Counted from the first letter of the stretch, positions 15,885 to 24,504 are shown. The stretch: 64,000 nt of DNA from Bacteroidota bacterium (GCA_023428755.1 JAEYWX010000014.1:115720-179719), one strand, 5' to 3'. A program made the numbers and translations. Notes: generated from the sequence alone by a model not told the origin.

Positions 15885-17282
15885 TCAATCAATGGGTTTA
15901 ATGGTCACTTTCACTTTTTCAATACGGTTGCGGCTTACTTCCTGTACGGTGAATTGGAAATCGCCTGTTTCAATTACTTCATTTACCGGTGGTAACCGTT
16001 CGGCAAGCTCCAGTACAAGTCCGGCCAGTGATTCACTTTCGCCTTTTACTTTATCAAACGTATCCGGCGGAAGATTCATTGTACGGCATACATCATGGAT
16101 CATGGTGCGGCCTTCAAAAACATAATTGTACTCATCAATTTTTTTGTTCACGCTTTCTTCATCATCAAACTCATCTTTTATTTCACCGATAATTTCTTCC
16201 ACCACATCTTCCATCGTTACAATGCCGCTTGTGCCTCCAAACTCATCTACTACCACTGCAAAATGAATTCGTTTTTGCTGAAACTCTTTCAGAAGATCAT
16301 CAATGAGTTTTTGTTCGGGCACAAAGAAAGGGGTACGCATCAGCTGATGCCAATGAAACCCATCTGCATCATTAATATGCGGCAACAGATCCTTGGTTTG
16401 TAAAATACCAACCACCTCATCAAGATTATTTTTATAAACGGGCAGGCGACTGTAATGCAGTTCCTGTACCCGTTGAATAAGATCAGTAAATGAACTGTTG
16501 TAATCGATGCCGCTTACATCAAGCCGTGAACGCATGATCTGCTTTACGGTAATGTTGCTGAAATTCTGAATGCCTTTGAGAATTTGTTTTTCTTTAACGG
16601 TAGCTTCTTCTTCACTCATCAGATCAATTGCATAATCAAGCTCGTCCGATTTCAGGGATGAAGTTTGATACCTCGACATCCGTTTTTCAATACTATCGGT
16701 ATAGCCCGCCAGCCAGCTTCCGGTTGTTTTAAAGAGAGGATACACAATCGAATCGATCCACCAACTGGCGAAATACGCAAAGAAGATATTGTTTTGTGAA
16801 GCCCATACTTTGGGCAATATTTCACAGAACAACAGGATCAATGCTGAAATGGCGGTTGCTTTTAAAATAAATTCAACCAAAAATAAATTATGCCGCAGGT
16901 TGAGTGCTTCATCAATGAGGTAATTGGTGAGAAAGATGAGGCAGAGATTAAACACTACATTGGCTGACATTAAGCTTGCCATCAGCACCTTTGGTTCTTC
17001 CAGCAAATTCACGATCCGTTTGGCGGGCGCATCGGGCTTTGTTTTGATCACATTCAGATCTTTGTACCGCAACGAAAAAAAAGCCACTTCTGCTCCGCTT
17101 ACAACAAACGAAAAGAATAATAATAACAGGAATAAAATTACCAATAAGGTTAGTCCCTGGCTGTTGATAGCCAAAAGCACCGGTTTAAGAGATAATAAGA
17201 ATAAAGTGCTGACGTGGTAACAATCCAAAGCTTGTAGATTAAGTGAACAATGCGCCGCTGTACAGGCAAAAATAACATTCAC
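15885..17282 (-). CDS. gldE: Gliding motility-associated protein GldE (CorC/HlyC-type membrane protein)
   Basis: GldE is a polytopic inner-membrane protein of the CNNM/CorC family, linked to gliding in Bacteroidetes. Domains in order: DUF21 membrane region (about residues 45-200, LLVILFLLLLFFSFVVSGAEVAFFSLR), a CBS pair (about 215-355, IMRSRLDVSGID ... VVDEFGGTSGIVTMEDVVEEIIGEI) and a C-terminal CorC/HlyC domain. The start is uncertain: GTG 17282 follows the ssb stop by 11 nt, but a TATTTTTG box lies just inside, at 17267-17274, so a later non-ATG start is possible. Order ssb-gldE-gldD is conserved in the phylum. Confidence 0.9.
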   Translation of the reverse strand: MNVIFACTAAHCSLNLQALDCYHVSTLFLLSLKPVLLAINSQGLTLLVILFLLLLFFSFVVSGAEVAFFSLRYKDLNVIKTKPDAPAKRIVNLLEEPKVLMASLMSANVVFNLCLIFLTNYLIDEALNLRHNLFLVEFILKATAISALILLFCEILPKVWASQNNIFFAYFASWWIDSIVYPLFKTTGSWLAGYTDSIEKRMSRYQTSSLKSDELDYAIDLMSEEEATVKEKQILKGIQNFSNITVKQIMRSRLDVSGIDYNSSFTDLIQRVQELHYSRLPVYKNNLDEVVGILQTKDLLPHINDADGFHWHQLMRTPFFVPEQKLIDDLLKEFQQKRIHFAVVVDEFGGTSGIVTMEDVVEEIIGEIKDEFDDEESVNKKIDEYNYVFEGRTMIHDVCRTMNLPPDTFDKVKGESESLAGLVLELAERLPPVNEVIETGDFQFTVQEVSRNRIEKVKVTIKPID

Positions 17283-17293
17283 AACGGTATTTC

Positions 17294-17725
17294 CTAAAAA
17301 GGTAAATCAGCACTTGGTTCACCAATAGGAGGAAGATCATCACCATGATAGCCGGGTAACGAATCCGGACCTTCGGCTCGCCCTGTTCCATCGGCTCTTT
17401 TATCCAGCATAATCAGGTTATCGCCTACCACCTCCGTTGCATATTTTTTTACGCCTTCTTTATCTTCCCAGCTACGGGTTTTTAAACGGCCTTCGATATA
17501 AACAAGACTGCCTTTGTGAAGGTATTTTTGCGCCAGTTCTGCAAGGCCACGCCACAACACCACCGTATGCCATTCGGTTTGGCTCACCAGTTTGCCTGTG
17601 CGGTCTTTAAAGGTTTCAGTTGTTGCCAATGGAAATTTAGCCACGGCAATATTTCCTTCGAGCACTTGTACATCAGGGTCTTTTCCAAGATTACCAATAA
17701 GCATAACACGGTTAACTCCTCTCAT
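17294..17725 (-). CDS. ssb: Single-stranded DNA-binding protein
   Basis: A 143-residue SSB with an OB-fold domain (residues 1-110; VNRVMLIGNLGKDPDV at 4-19, WHTVVLWRGLAELAQKYLHKG) and a disordered acidic tail. The tail ends in ADLPF, keeping the DΦPF tip that recruits repair and replication proteins. It lies between mutY and gldE on the same strand, an arrangement conserved in Bacteroidetes. Confidence 0.96.
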   Translation of the reverse strand: MRGVNRVMLIGNLGKDPDVQVLEGNIAVAKFPLATTETFKDRTGKLVSQTEWHTVVLWRGLAELAQKYLHKGSLVYIEGRLKTRSWEDKEGVKKYATEVVGDNLIMLDKRADGTGRAEGPDSLPGYHGDDLPPIGEPSADLPF

Positions 17726-17789
17726 ACGTATAAATTTTATGACTGAATAAATGGATCAGTTCCAAACGCTATCCGTTGTTAGTTCTAAA

Positions 17790-18914
17790 TTACGTTTTTT
17801 GCTTAACTGTTCCATTAATCAGGCCAAATAATTCAAGAACGCCCGCTTTCAAAAAATCGTTTAACAATTTCGGGAAAGGCAATTGCTGCATTTGTTTGGC
17901 TGATTTCCATTCCCATTCCGTTTTACCAACCGGTTTTCCTTTTAGCTGCAGCAATACTGCTGTTGCATAAATGGTTTGGTGGCTGAGTTGTTGTTTCACA
18001 GGTTTTGTGGTACTCACCAACAGAGCTTTTTGTTTGATCTTATTTTCTGTAAGCCATGCTTGGGTTGTACCGGCGGTTATCTTTTTCCATTCTTTTTCAG
18101 AAGCAAATTCAGTATTGGGAAATTCATACAAATTGCTCCACCCATCTTTTCCTGTTCTTTTTTGCTCAGCAAACAAACCATCCTTTTCCAATATATAAAA
18201 TCTGAACCACCGGCTTCTGATCTTCGTTTGCTTTTCTTTTACCGGCAATTCGCTTACCCGTTCAGTTTGAAAAGCAACACATTTTTTTTTCATAACGCAG
18301 GACTTACATTCGGGCACATCGGGTTTGCAAATAGTTGCGCCAAAATCCATAATTGCCTGGTTGTACGCAGCCGGATCGTTGATATCCAAACACTGTTGTG
18401 CCAACTCCTGGAATTGTTTTTTGCCAACGGTACTATCTGTAGCCGTTTCAATACCGAATACACGGCTCAATACCCGAAATACATTTCCATCAACTACTGC
18501 ATAGGGCAACCCAAAACCAAACGAAGAAATGGCGGCAGCGGTGTAAGGGCCAATCCCTTTCAGTTCAAGAATTGTGTCGTATGTATCGGGAAATTTTCCG
18601 TTCAGTTCAGTTACAATTTTTTGAGCGGTGGCATACAGGTTGCGGCAGCGGTTGTAATAACCAAGTCCTTCCCAAAGTTTATACACCTCTTCAATGGGTG
18701 CATTGGCCAGCGATTGAATGGTTGGATAGGTTTGAATGAAACGCTCGTAATATTTCAACCCTTGCCCGGCACGGGTTTGTTGCAAAATAATTTCACTCAG
18801 CCAAATGCGGTACACATCTTTTTCCTGCTTCCAGGGAAGCTGACGCTTATTTTCAGTATGATGCCATTGCAGTAAGTTTTTTCGAAAAAAAGTAGAAAGC
18901 TCCGTTGTTGCCAT
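17790..18914 (-). CDS. mutY: Adenine DNA glycosylase MutY
   Basis: MutY removes adenine mispaired with 8-oxoguanine. The 374-residue protein has the HhH-GPD domain with catalytic Glu41 (SEIILQQT), the helix-hairpin-helix ELKGIGPYTAAAI (117-129), catalytic Asp142 (VVDGNVFR) and a [4Fe-4S] loop with Cys196, 203, 206 and 212. The C-terminal third is the NUDIX-like domain that reads 8-oxoG. It is first in the leftward mutY-ssb-gldE-gldD group and divergent from HU. Confidence 0.96.
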   Translation of the reverse strand: MATTELSTFFRKNLLQWHHTENKRQLPWKQEKDVYRIWLSEIILQQTRAGQGLKYYERFIQTYPTIQSLANAPIEEVYKLWEGLGYYNRCRNLYATAQKIVTELNGKFPDTYDTILELKGIGPYTAAAISSFGFGLPYAVVDGNVFRVLSRVFGIETATDSTVGKKQFQELAQQCLDINDPAAYNQAIMDFGATICKPDVPECKSCVMKKKCVAFQTERVSELPVKEKQTKIRSRWFRFYILEKDGLFAEQKRTGKDGWSNLYEFPNTEFASEKEWKKITAGTTQAWLTENKIKQKALLVSTTKPVKQQLSHQTIYATAVLLQLKGKPVGKTEWEWKSAKQMQQLPFPKLLNDFLKAGVLELFGLINGTVKQKT

Positions 18915-19084
18915 TGCCTGTAAAAGTTGCCGATTTTGTACAAATAAAAGGAATGAAACCCACTAAACGGGCATTTTGTTCATTATCAACAAGTTATTGA
19001 AAGAAATTTGGCCAAATATTTCAGTTTTTGAAAATATTTCAGGATATTAGACCAAAATAAACTCAACCCTTAAATTTTTTGCCC

Positions 19085-19408
19085 ATGAGAAAAGCAGATC
19101 TCGTGAATCAAATCTCCGAAAAAACAGGCATTCCCAAAGTGGATGTGCTTGTTACACTTGAAACCATGTTTAAAGAGGTAAAAGATTCTCTCTCTGCGGG
19201 TCAGAATATCTATATCCGTGGCTTTGGGAGTTTTATTACAAAAAAACGTGCTGCAAAAATTGGCCGCAACATCAAACGCAATACGGCTGTTCATATTCCG
19301 GAACATTATATTCCTGCATTCAAACCTGCAAAAGAGTTTGTACAGGAAGTAAAAACCAGCTATAAAGGCGGTGCTGTTCAGCAAGCGGAAGATGATGATG
19401 AAAGTTAA
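19085..19408 (+). CDS. HU/IHF-family DNA-bending protein
   Basis: A 107-residue histone-like protein that bends DNA as a dimer. It starts MRKADLVNQISEKTGI, has the conserved IYIRGFGSFITKKRAAKIGRN core, and the arm region contains the proline-bearing HIPEHYIPAFKPAKEF. An acidic tail (QAEDDDES) follows. An in-frame TTG two codons upstream was rejected in favour of ATG. It is divergent from mutY, a common arrangement in Bacteroidetes. Confidence 0.93.
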   Translation: MRKADLVNQISEKTGIPKVDVLVTLETMFKEVKDSLSAGQNIYIRGFGSFITKKRAAKIGRNIKRNTAVHIPEHYIPAFKPAKEFVQEVKTSYKGGAVQQAEDDDES

Positions 19409-19447
19409 TTTGGCCAATTTTACAGGTGTTTAATGCCTTTCTTCCTG

Positions 19448-19455
19448 TAGCTTTG
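19448..19455 (+). promoter_or_regulatory. -7 box of the TPR protein gene
   Basis: TAGCTTTG fits TAnnTTTG, 8 nt before the TTG codon at 19464 and 17 nt before a GTG at 19473; no ATG is available nearby. The box helps decide that the gene uses a non-ATG start. Confidence 0.45.
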
Positions 19456-19463
19456 CGTTTCAA

Positions 19464-20375
19464 TTGAAAAGCGTGAACAGGCAACAAATTATTTATGTAA
19501 CTGCTGCAATCACAGCAGTTTTTCTTTTGTATTTTTTTGGCAGAACAGTTCCTAAAAAAATTGAAGATGATCATGCGGGGCACGATCATTCGAAAACAGC
19601 TGCCACTGCGCCCGCTGGTGCTACTACCACCCTGCTCGATTTCCCAACCATGCTTGGTTTGGCGAAAAAGCGCCTCAACCCTGCCCAGTTACAAAAAGTA
19701 ACTGAATGGGAGAATTCGGTGGTCCGGGGCGATGTAAAAAATCAGCAGATTCAGGTTTACCGCAAACTATCGGCTTTTTGGATGGATACCATCGGCGCCT
19801 TTGTTCCGTATGCCAAATACATGGCAGAAGCTGCTAAGTTGGAAAATTCGGAGAAAAACCTCACCTTTGCTGCCCATTTGTTTTTAGAGGAGCTGCAAAC
19901 GGTAACGGAACAGCCTCTCCAACTGTGGATGGCGAAGGAAGCAAAAGAGTTATTTGAAAAGGCATTAGAACTGAATCCCGCTAATGATTCTACGAAAGTT
20001 GGACTTGGAAGTACCTACTTTTTTGGAGCAGGCGGCAGCGAACCACCCATGAAAGGCATTGGCCTTATTCGTGAAGTAGCTGAAAAAAATCCAGATAATG
20101 CATTTGCCCAATACATGTTGGGAGTTGGTTCTTTCATCAGTGCACAATGGCCCAAAGCTATTGAACGCTTTGAGAAAGTAACACAACTGGAACCACAAAA
20201 CCTGGAAGTAAAGCTGCGATTGGCCGATGCTTATGAGAAGAGTGGTGATAAAGCAAATGCCAAAAAGTGGTACCAGCAGTTTTTAGAAACAGTGAAAGCG
20301 CTGGAAGCGCAGGGGAAGTTCCGGAGTAACCCTGAAATGATGAAACAGATCGAAGACCACATTAAATTATTATAA
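19464..20375 (+). CDS. Membrane-anchored tetratricopeptide repeat protein
   Basis: A protein of about 300 residues with one N-terminal membrane helix (IIYVTAAITAVFLLYFFG, residues 9-26), a short His/Asp-containing linker (DDHAGHDHSK), then helical repeats. TPR units are recognisable near residues 155-260 (AKELFEKALELNPANDSTKVGLGSTYF, and a later WPKAIERFEKVTQLEPQN unit). The bulk should face the periplasm. The start is TTG 19464 or GTG 19473. It sits between HU and RNase G, an arrangement shared by many Bacteroidetes; its exact role is unknown. Confidence 0.82.
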   Translation: MKSVNRQQIIYVTAAITAVFLLYFFGRTVPKKIEDDHAGHDHSKTAATAPAGATTTLLDFPTMLGLAKKRLNPAQLQKVTEWENSVVRGDVKNQQIQVYRKLSAFWMDTIGAFVPYAKYMAEAAKLENSEKNLTFAAHLFLEELQTVTEQPLQLWMAKEAKELFEKALELNPANDSTKVGLGSTYFFGAGGSEPPMKGIGLIREVAEKNPDNAFAQYMLGVGSFISAQWPKAIERFEKVTQLEPQNLEVKLRLADAYEKSGDKANAKKWYQQFLETVKALEAQGKFRSNPEMMKQIEDHIKLL

Positions 20376-20408
20376 CACATTTTTTAACGAACGTAAAACG
20401 TATTAAAC

Positions 20409-20504
20409 ATGCCTTGCGGAAAAAAGAGAAAGCGTCATAAGATTGCTACACACAAGCGTAAGAAACGTCTTAGAAAGAACCGTCATAAGAAGAAGAATAA
20501 ATAA
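20409..20504 (+). CDS. Tiny basic AURKAIP1/COX24 (mS38/bS22-like) protein
   Basis: A 31-residue protein beginning MPCGKKRKRHKIATHKRKKR and ending in RKNRHKKKNK. Over half its residues are Lys, Arg or His. It matches the AURKAIP1/COX24 domain shared by mitochondrial mS38 and the mycobacterial small-subunit protein bS22, so a ribosomal role is likely (family knowledge plus inference). It lies 33 nt after the TPR gene and upstream of RNase G. Gene finders often miss it because of its size. Confidence 0.85.
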   Translation: MPCGKKRKRHKIATHKRKKRLRKNRHKKKNK

Positions 20505-20520
20505 TCTTCTGAATTGAACG

Positions 20521-20544
20521 GAGTCCCGCTTTTAAACGGGACTC
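20521..20544. terminator. Hairpin, weak terminator candidate
   Basis: GAGTCCCG (20521-20528) pairs perfectly with CGGGACTC (20537-20544) around an 8-nt loop. There is no T-run, so it may be an attenuator, a processing site or an mRNA-stabilising hairpin between the tiny ribosomal-protein gene and rng. Confidence 0.5.
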
Positions 20545-20661
20545 TGCTTCGCTATAGCCAAAACAGAGATTTGTGTGCTTGCTTGTATACTCATGCTGTT
20601 ACTGGCGTATTCCTTCCTGATCAGGTGAAGTAAGAATGGTTCAATTTTAAAGACGTATCGA

Positions 20662-22209
20662 GTGAATAAGGAACTGATCATTAATTCGGCCCCAACCGGG
20701 GTTGAAATAGCGTTATTAGAAGACAAAAAATTAGTAGAGCTGCATCAGGAAAGTCATGATGCAAGTTTTACTGTTGGCGATTTATACCTGGGTAAAGTAA
20801 AAAAGCTGGTACCGGGTATGAATGCTGCATTTGTAGATGTTGGTTTTGAAAAAGACGGATTTCTGCATTATACCGATTTGAGTCCGTACGTACGCTCCCT
20901 CTTAAAGTTTACTGCTTTATCCATCAACGAAAAATCGGAAGGCATCAGCGATTTCGGAAAATTTCAAACCGAAGCTGAGATCATTAAAACCGGCAAAATT
21001 GGTGAAGTGCTCAATGGAAAGCCCAACGTGTTGGTGCAGATCCTGAAAGAGCCGATTGCTGCCAAAGGCCCCCGCCTTAGTTGCGAAATTTCGCTGCCCG
21101 GCCGATTTGTTGTATTGACACCTTTCAATGACATTGTAGCTGTATCACGCAAAATTCATTCAAGCGATGAACGAAAGCGTTTGCAAAAAATCGTTGAATC
21201 GATCCGCACCAAAAATTTTGGGGTTATTGTTCGTACGGCTGCGGAAGGAAAAAATACAGCAGAGCTACACGAGGACCTCAACAATCTCATCAACATGTGG
21301 CAGCAGATTCAAAAGAATCTGAAAAATGCAACCGCTCCTTCGAAAATCTTAGGCGAAACAGATAAAACTACCAGCATTCTTCGTGATTTGCTGAGTGCCG
21401 ATTTCAACCGCATTGTAGTGAATGATAAAAACATTTACAACGATGCCCGCAGCTATATTCAAAAAGTAGCACCGGATAAAGCAGAGATTGTTACATTCTA
21501 TCAAAACGGCTCTCCCATCTTCGATAATTTTGGTGTTACCAAGCAGGTAAAGGGATCATTTGGTAAAACAGTGAACCTGGCCAGCGGTGCTTACCTCATC
21601 ATTGAGCATACCGAAGCCCTACATGTAATTGATGTAAACAGCGGTTACAAAAGTGTAAGCACCAACCAGGAAGAAAATGCGTTGCAGACAAACCTGGAAG
21701 CGGCTGAAGAAATTGCACGCCAGCTGAGGCTGCGAGATATCGGCGGTATTATTGTGGTTGACTTTATTGATATGAAGTTGCCCGATAACAAACGTCGTTT
21801 GGCAGAAGCGATGGAAGAGTTTATGCGTTCGGACAGGGCCAAGCATGCCATTCTTCCCATTTCAAAATTTGGATTGATGCAGATCACACGGCAACGGATG
21901 AAGCCGGAAGTGAACATCAACACCATGGAAGTGTGCCCCAGTTGCAGTGGTACCGGTAAAGTTTCATCTACATTAATACTGGAAGATGAAATTGAAAAGA
22001 ACATCAGTTACCTGGTGATGCAAAAACATAAGGAACTGTCGATTGCAGTACATCCGATCATGGAAGCGTACTTACGCAAAGGTTTCCCCTCGAAGCGCAT
22101 GAAGTGGAGCTGGAAGTACAAACAAAAAATTAAAGTGAAAGCGAATACATCGTACCACTTAACAGAATATCATTTCTTCGATAATCATGAAGAAGAAATC
22201 AGACTCTAA
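20662..22209 (+). CDS. rng: Ribonuclease G/E family endoribonuclease
   Basis: A 515-residue RNase E/G without the long C-terminal scaffold of RNase E, so closest to RNase G; it matures rRNA and cleaves mRNA. It has an S1-like RNA-binding domain (about residues 35-130), catalytic Asp324 (HVIDVNSGY) and Asp367 (VVDFIDM), and the zinc-link CPSC (Cys425, Cys428). The start is GTG (VNKELIINSAPTGVEIALLE), which gives the expected N-terminus. It ends in a strong palindromic terminator shared with ridA. Confidence 0.94.
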   Translation: MNKELIINSAPTGVEIALLEDKKLVELHQESHDASFTVGDLYLGKVKKLVPGMNAAFVDVGFEKDGFLHYTDLSPYVRSLLKFTALSINEKSEGISDFGKFQTEAEIIKTGKIGEVLNGKPNVLVQILKEPIAAKGPRLSCEISLPGRFVVLTPFNDIVAVSRKIHSSDERKRLQKIVESIRTKNFGVIVRTAAEGKNTAELHEDLNNLINMWQQIQKNLKNATAPSKILGETDKTTSILRDLLSADFNRIVVNDKNIYNDARSYIQKVAPDKAEIVTFYQNGSPIFDNFGVTKQVKGSFGKTVNLASGAYLIIEHTEALHVIDVNSGYKSVSTNQEENALQTNLEAAEEIARQLRLRDIGGIIVVDFIDMKLPDNKRRLAEAMEEFMRSDRAKHAILPISKFGLMQITRQRMKPEVNINTMEVCPSCSGTGKVSSTLILEDEIEKNISYLVMQKHKELSIAVHPIMEAYLRKGFPSKRMKWSWKYKQKIKVKANTSYHLTEYHFFDNHEEEIRL

Positions 22210-22242
22210 AAAAACGGTTGATCAATTGATCAACCGTTTTTT
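22209..22242. terminator. Perfect palindromic bidirectional terminator
   Basis: A 34-bp perfect palindrome (arm core ACGGTTGATCAA) centred between 22225 and 22226, with A- and T-runs at its ends. Its first base is the last base of the rng stop codon, and the ridA stop lies 7 nt beyond it. Confidence 0.93.
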
Positions 22243-22248
22243 ATTTCT

Positions 22249-22629
22249 TTATCCTGCAGCAATCATACTAATTTCTACATTCACATTCTTCGGTAACCCT
22301 TTTACAGCAACTGTTTCCCTGGCAGGAAAATCACCCTCGAAATATTTACCATACACTTCATTCACTTCGCTGAATAAATTCATATCGCTCAGGAAAATGG
22401 TAGTTTTCACCACATTGCTGAAATCCATTCCAGCCTCCTGCAACACTGCTTTCAGGTTATGCATTACCTGGTGCGTTTCGGCCTGTATATCGGTGTTGTT
22501 CATTTCACCTGTATCAGCCTTGATACAGATCTGTCCGGAGATAAATAAAAATCCGCCTGCTGCTACTGCCTGGTTATAAGGACCAATGGGCGCAGGTGCC
22601 TGATTGGTTTGTATAATTTTCTTTTCCAT
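22249..22629 (-). CDS. ridA: RidA family reactive intermediate/imine deaminase
   Basis: RidA hydrolyses 2-aminoacrylate and other enamine/imine intermediates. The 126-residue protein contains APAPIGPYNQAVAAGGFLFISGQ (two adjoining halves of the active-site entry), VVKTTIFLSDM, and PARETVAVKGLPKNVNVEISMIA with the conserved Arg that binds the carboxylate. Length is typical. A -7 box lies 7 nt upstream of the ATG. Confidence 0.95.
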   Translation of the reverse strand: MEKKIIQTNQAPAPIGPYNQAVAAGGFLFISGQICIKADTGEMNNTDIQAETHQVMHNLKAVLQEAGMDFSNVVKTTIFLSDMNLFSEVNEVYGKYFEGDFPARETVAVKGLPKNVNVEISMIAAG

Positions 22630-22636
22630 GGTAGCA

Positions 22637-22644
22637 CAAACTTA
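22637..22644 (-). promoter_or_regulatory. -7 box of ridA
   Basis: TAAGTTTG on the minus strand, 7 nt before the ridA ATG; part of a divergent promoter pair with 22691-22698. Confidence 0.5.
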
Positions 22645-22690
22645 GTTTTTTGACGGTAAGAAAAAAATCAGGTTTGCTTTTTGTTCCCTG

Positions 22691-22698
22691 TAAATTTG
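22691..22698 (+). promoter_or_regulatory. -7 box of the dehydrogenase-like gene
   Basis: TAAATTTG fits TAnnTTTG and ends 6 nt before ATG 22705. It argues for that start and against an upstream in-frame TTG. Confidence 0.5.
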
Positions 22699-22704
22699 CC
22701 GAAC

Positions 22705-23343
22705 ATGAATTTGCTACTCATCAGTCCGCAACCGGTAACAACATTGTTTGGCAAACCATTTCCTTTTGCAGGTATCAACTGTTCGGTAATGGCTGAACCT
22801 GCTGTTGCTGCTTTTGAAAAAGTTGATTGTATCATCGATGTTTCGTTTGATGAATATCCTGAGCGGTTAGCTTTGTATTTAGAAACTACTGTACCGGTAC
22901 TCATCGGTTCGGTAGTTGATACATTAAATGCTTATGGAGTTCCTGCCAATGTGCCTATTGCCCGCTTTAATCACTGGCCGGTTTTCATTAACCGGAATTG
23001 CATTGAATTTGCTGCTCACCCTGAACAACGTCCTGTATTTGAGCAATTGTTTACCCAACTGCAGGTTCCGTTTTTTGCAACGGCAGACACACCCGGTTTT
23101 GTAAGTGCTCGTACAGTGAGCATGATCATCAATGAAGCTTTTTTGGCAATGGAAGAACAGGTATCAACCGAAACAGAAATTGATACCGCCATGAAACTGG
23201 GCACCAGTTACCCCATGGGTCCTTTTGAATGGTGCCACGCCATCGGGCAACCACGTATCCTGGCATTGCTGCAAAAATTAGCGGCTACAGATGCACGTTA
23301 CCAACCGGCAGCTTCACTCTCCCAATCAAATACTTTTTACTGA
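22705..23343 (+). CDS. 3-hydroxyacyl-CoA dehydrogenase-like protein with degenerate NAD domain
   Basis: A 212-residue protein whose C-terminal half matches the 3-hydroxyacyl-CoA dehydrogenase C-terminal domain: ADTPGFVSARTVSMIINEAF (about residues 130-149) and DTAMKLGTSYPMGPFEW. The N-terminal half is shorter than usual and lacks the GxGxxG dinucleotide loop of the Rossmann fold, although strand-like segments remain. It may therefore not use NAD, or may need a partner. The stop and the tsaB ATG are one base apart, so the two are probably cotranslated. Confidence 0.75.
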   Translation: MNLLLISPQPVTTLFGKPFPFAGINCSVMAEPAVAAFEKVDCIIDVSFDEYPERLALYLETTVPVLIGSVVDTLNAYGVPANVPIARFNHWPVFINRNCIEFAAHPEQRPVFEQLFTQLQVPFFATADTPGFVSARTVSMIINEAFLAMEEQVSTETEIDTAMKLGTSYPMGPFEWCHAIGQPRILALLQKLAATDARYQPAASLSQSNTFY

Positions 23344-23344
23344 T

Positions 23345-24019
23345 ATGGCCTTGTTGCTTTGTATTGATACATCCACCACACATGCATCTGTTGCGTTGGC
23401 AAAAGATGCAGCACTGCTTGGTATCAAAACAAATAAAACCCAAAAAGATCACGGATCGTTTTTGCAACCCGCCATCAAAGTACTGTTGCAGGAAACGGGG
23501 TTTGCACTAAAAGACCTGGAGGCCATTGCAGTTACATCGGGCCCCGGCTCTTATACCGGCTTGCGGGTGGGCTTTGCTTCGGCCAAAGGCTTGTGCTACG
23601 CATTAAATCTTCCGCTGATCACCATTCCCACCACTGTTGTGATGAGCGAGGCTGCACGAAAAGAAATAAATACAGCCAATGAGTTTATCCTCTGCCCAAT
23701 GATTGATGCCCGGCGAATGGAAGTGTTTACCTGCCTGTACACAGCACAACTCGATCCGCTTACGGCCATTGCTGCCAAAATACTGGAACCGGGTTCCTTT
23801 ACGGCCGAACTCGACTGGCAATCGGTTTATTTTTTTGGCGATGGCTCTGCCAAATGGCAAACCATTTGCCAACATCCAGGCGCTCATTTCCTGCAGATTG
23901 ACTGGAACGCCTCGGATATGACTGAACTGGCAGAAAAAAAATACGGGCAACGGGCATTCACTTCACTCGCTTATTCGGCTCCGGAGTACGGAAAAGAGTT
24001 CCATTCCACACAGTTATAA
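23345..24019 (+). CDS. tsaB: tRNA threonylcarbamoyladenosine biosynthesis protein TsaB
   Basis: TsaB partners TsaD in making the t6A modification of ANN-decoding tRNAs. The 224-residue protein has the ASKHA N-terminal lobe: LLCIDTSTTHASVAL at the start and the signature TSGPGSYTGLRVGFASAKGL. The ATG sits one base after the upstream stop; an earlier in-frame start would overlap that gene. TsaD and TsaE are not in the window. Confidence 0.93.
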   Translation: MALLLCIDTSTTHASVALAKDAALLGIKTNKTQKDHGSFLQPAIKVLLQETGFALKDLEAIAVTSGPGSYTGLRVGFASAKGLCYALNLPLITIPTTVVMSEAARKEINTANEFILCPMIDARRMEVFTCLYTAQLDPLTAIAAKILEPGSFTAELDWQSVYFFGDGSAKWQTICQHPGAHFLQIDWNASDMTELAEKKYGQRAFTSLAYSAPEYGKEFHSTQL

Positions 24020-24121
24020 ATTATGTCTTTTACGACTATTGAATACGTAATTTTACTGATAACTTTACGATTGCAGCAATAAACCCAGATTACCCAAAAT
24101 CACACTAAACTGACTCTGGAA

Positions 24122-24445
24122 ATGGCCACAACTAAGAAAAAGGAGAATAGCTTACCTATTCCGTTAGATTATCATGCGGTGAAGAAAGCCGCCCTCATTT
24201 TGCGTTCTGTGAATCATAAATTGAGACAGCAGATCGTTCAACTCATCAATGAAAACGGCCAAATGACCGTTACAGAAATTTATGTAAAACTGAGGCTGGA
24301 ACAATCTGTTGCTTCGCAACACCTGGCAATTTTGCGCCGCAGCAATATTGTAAAAACCACCCGTGAAGGCAAATTCATCTGGTACACCGTTAACCACGAC
24401 CGGTTGAAGGAGCTCGATCAGTTTGTTACAAGTTTGTTAGGTTAA
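24122..24445 (+). CDS. ArsR-family winged-helix transcriptional regulator without cysteines
   Basis: A 107-residue ArsR/SmtB-type repressor. The HTH lies near residues 45-75 (MTVTEIYVKLRLEQSVASQHLAILRRS), followed by the wing (VKTTREGKFIWYTVN). The protein has no cysteine, so it lacks the Cys pair used by persulfide-sensing ArsR proteins (BigR/SqrR type) and by most metal sensors. It lies 79 nt upstream of a CstB-like persulfide enzyme on the same strand and may regulate it (inference). Confidence 0.87.
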   Translation: MATTKKKENSLPIPLDYHAVKKAALILRSVNHKLRQQIVQLINENGQMTVTEIYVKLRLEQSVASQHLAILRRSNIVKTTREGKFIWYTVNHDRLKELDQFVTSLLG

Positions 24446-24496
24446 TCATTACAACGCTTCGTTACAGCAGCATCTTACCGTTTATTCAGAGAAACG

Positions 24497-24504
24497 TACT
24501 TTTG
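24497..24504 (+). promoter_or_regulatory. -7 box of the persulfide dioxygenase-like gene
   Basis: TACTTTTG fits TAnnTTTG, 20 nt before the ATG. It implies the enzyme can be transcribed separately from the ArsR gene. Confidence 0.5.

Noticed and set aside
17976..18875. Open frame of 299 codons opposite mutY.
   Set aside because: mutY has all catalytic and Fe-S residues; the antisense frame has no recognisable domain.
24049..24075. AT-rich TAACTTTA word upstream of arsR as a promoter.
   Set aside because: The last base differs from the consensus and the box lies about 55 nt from the start; too weak to list as a feature.
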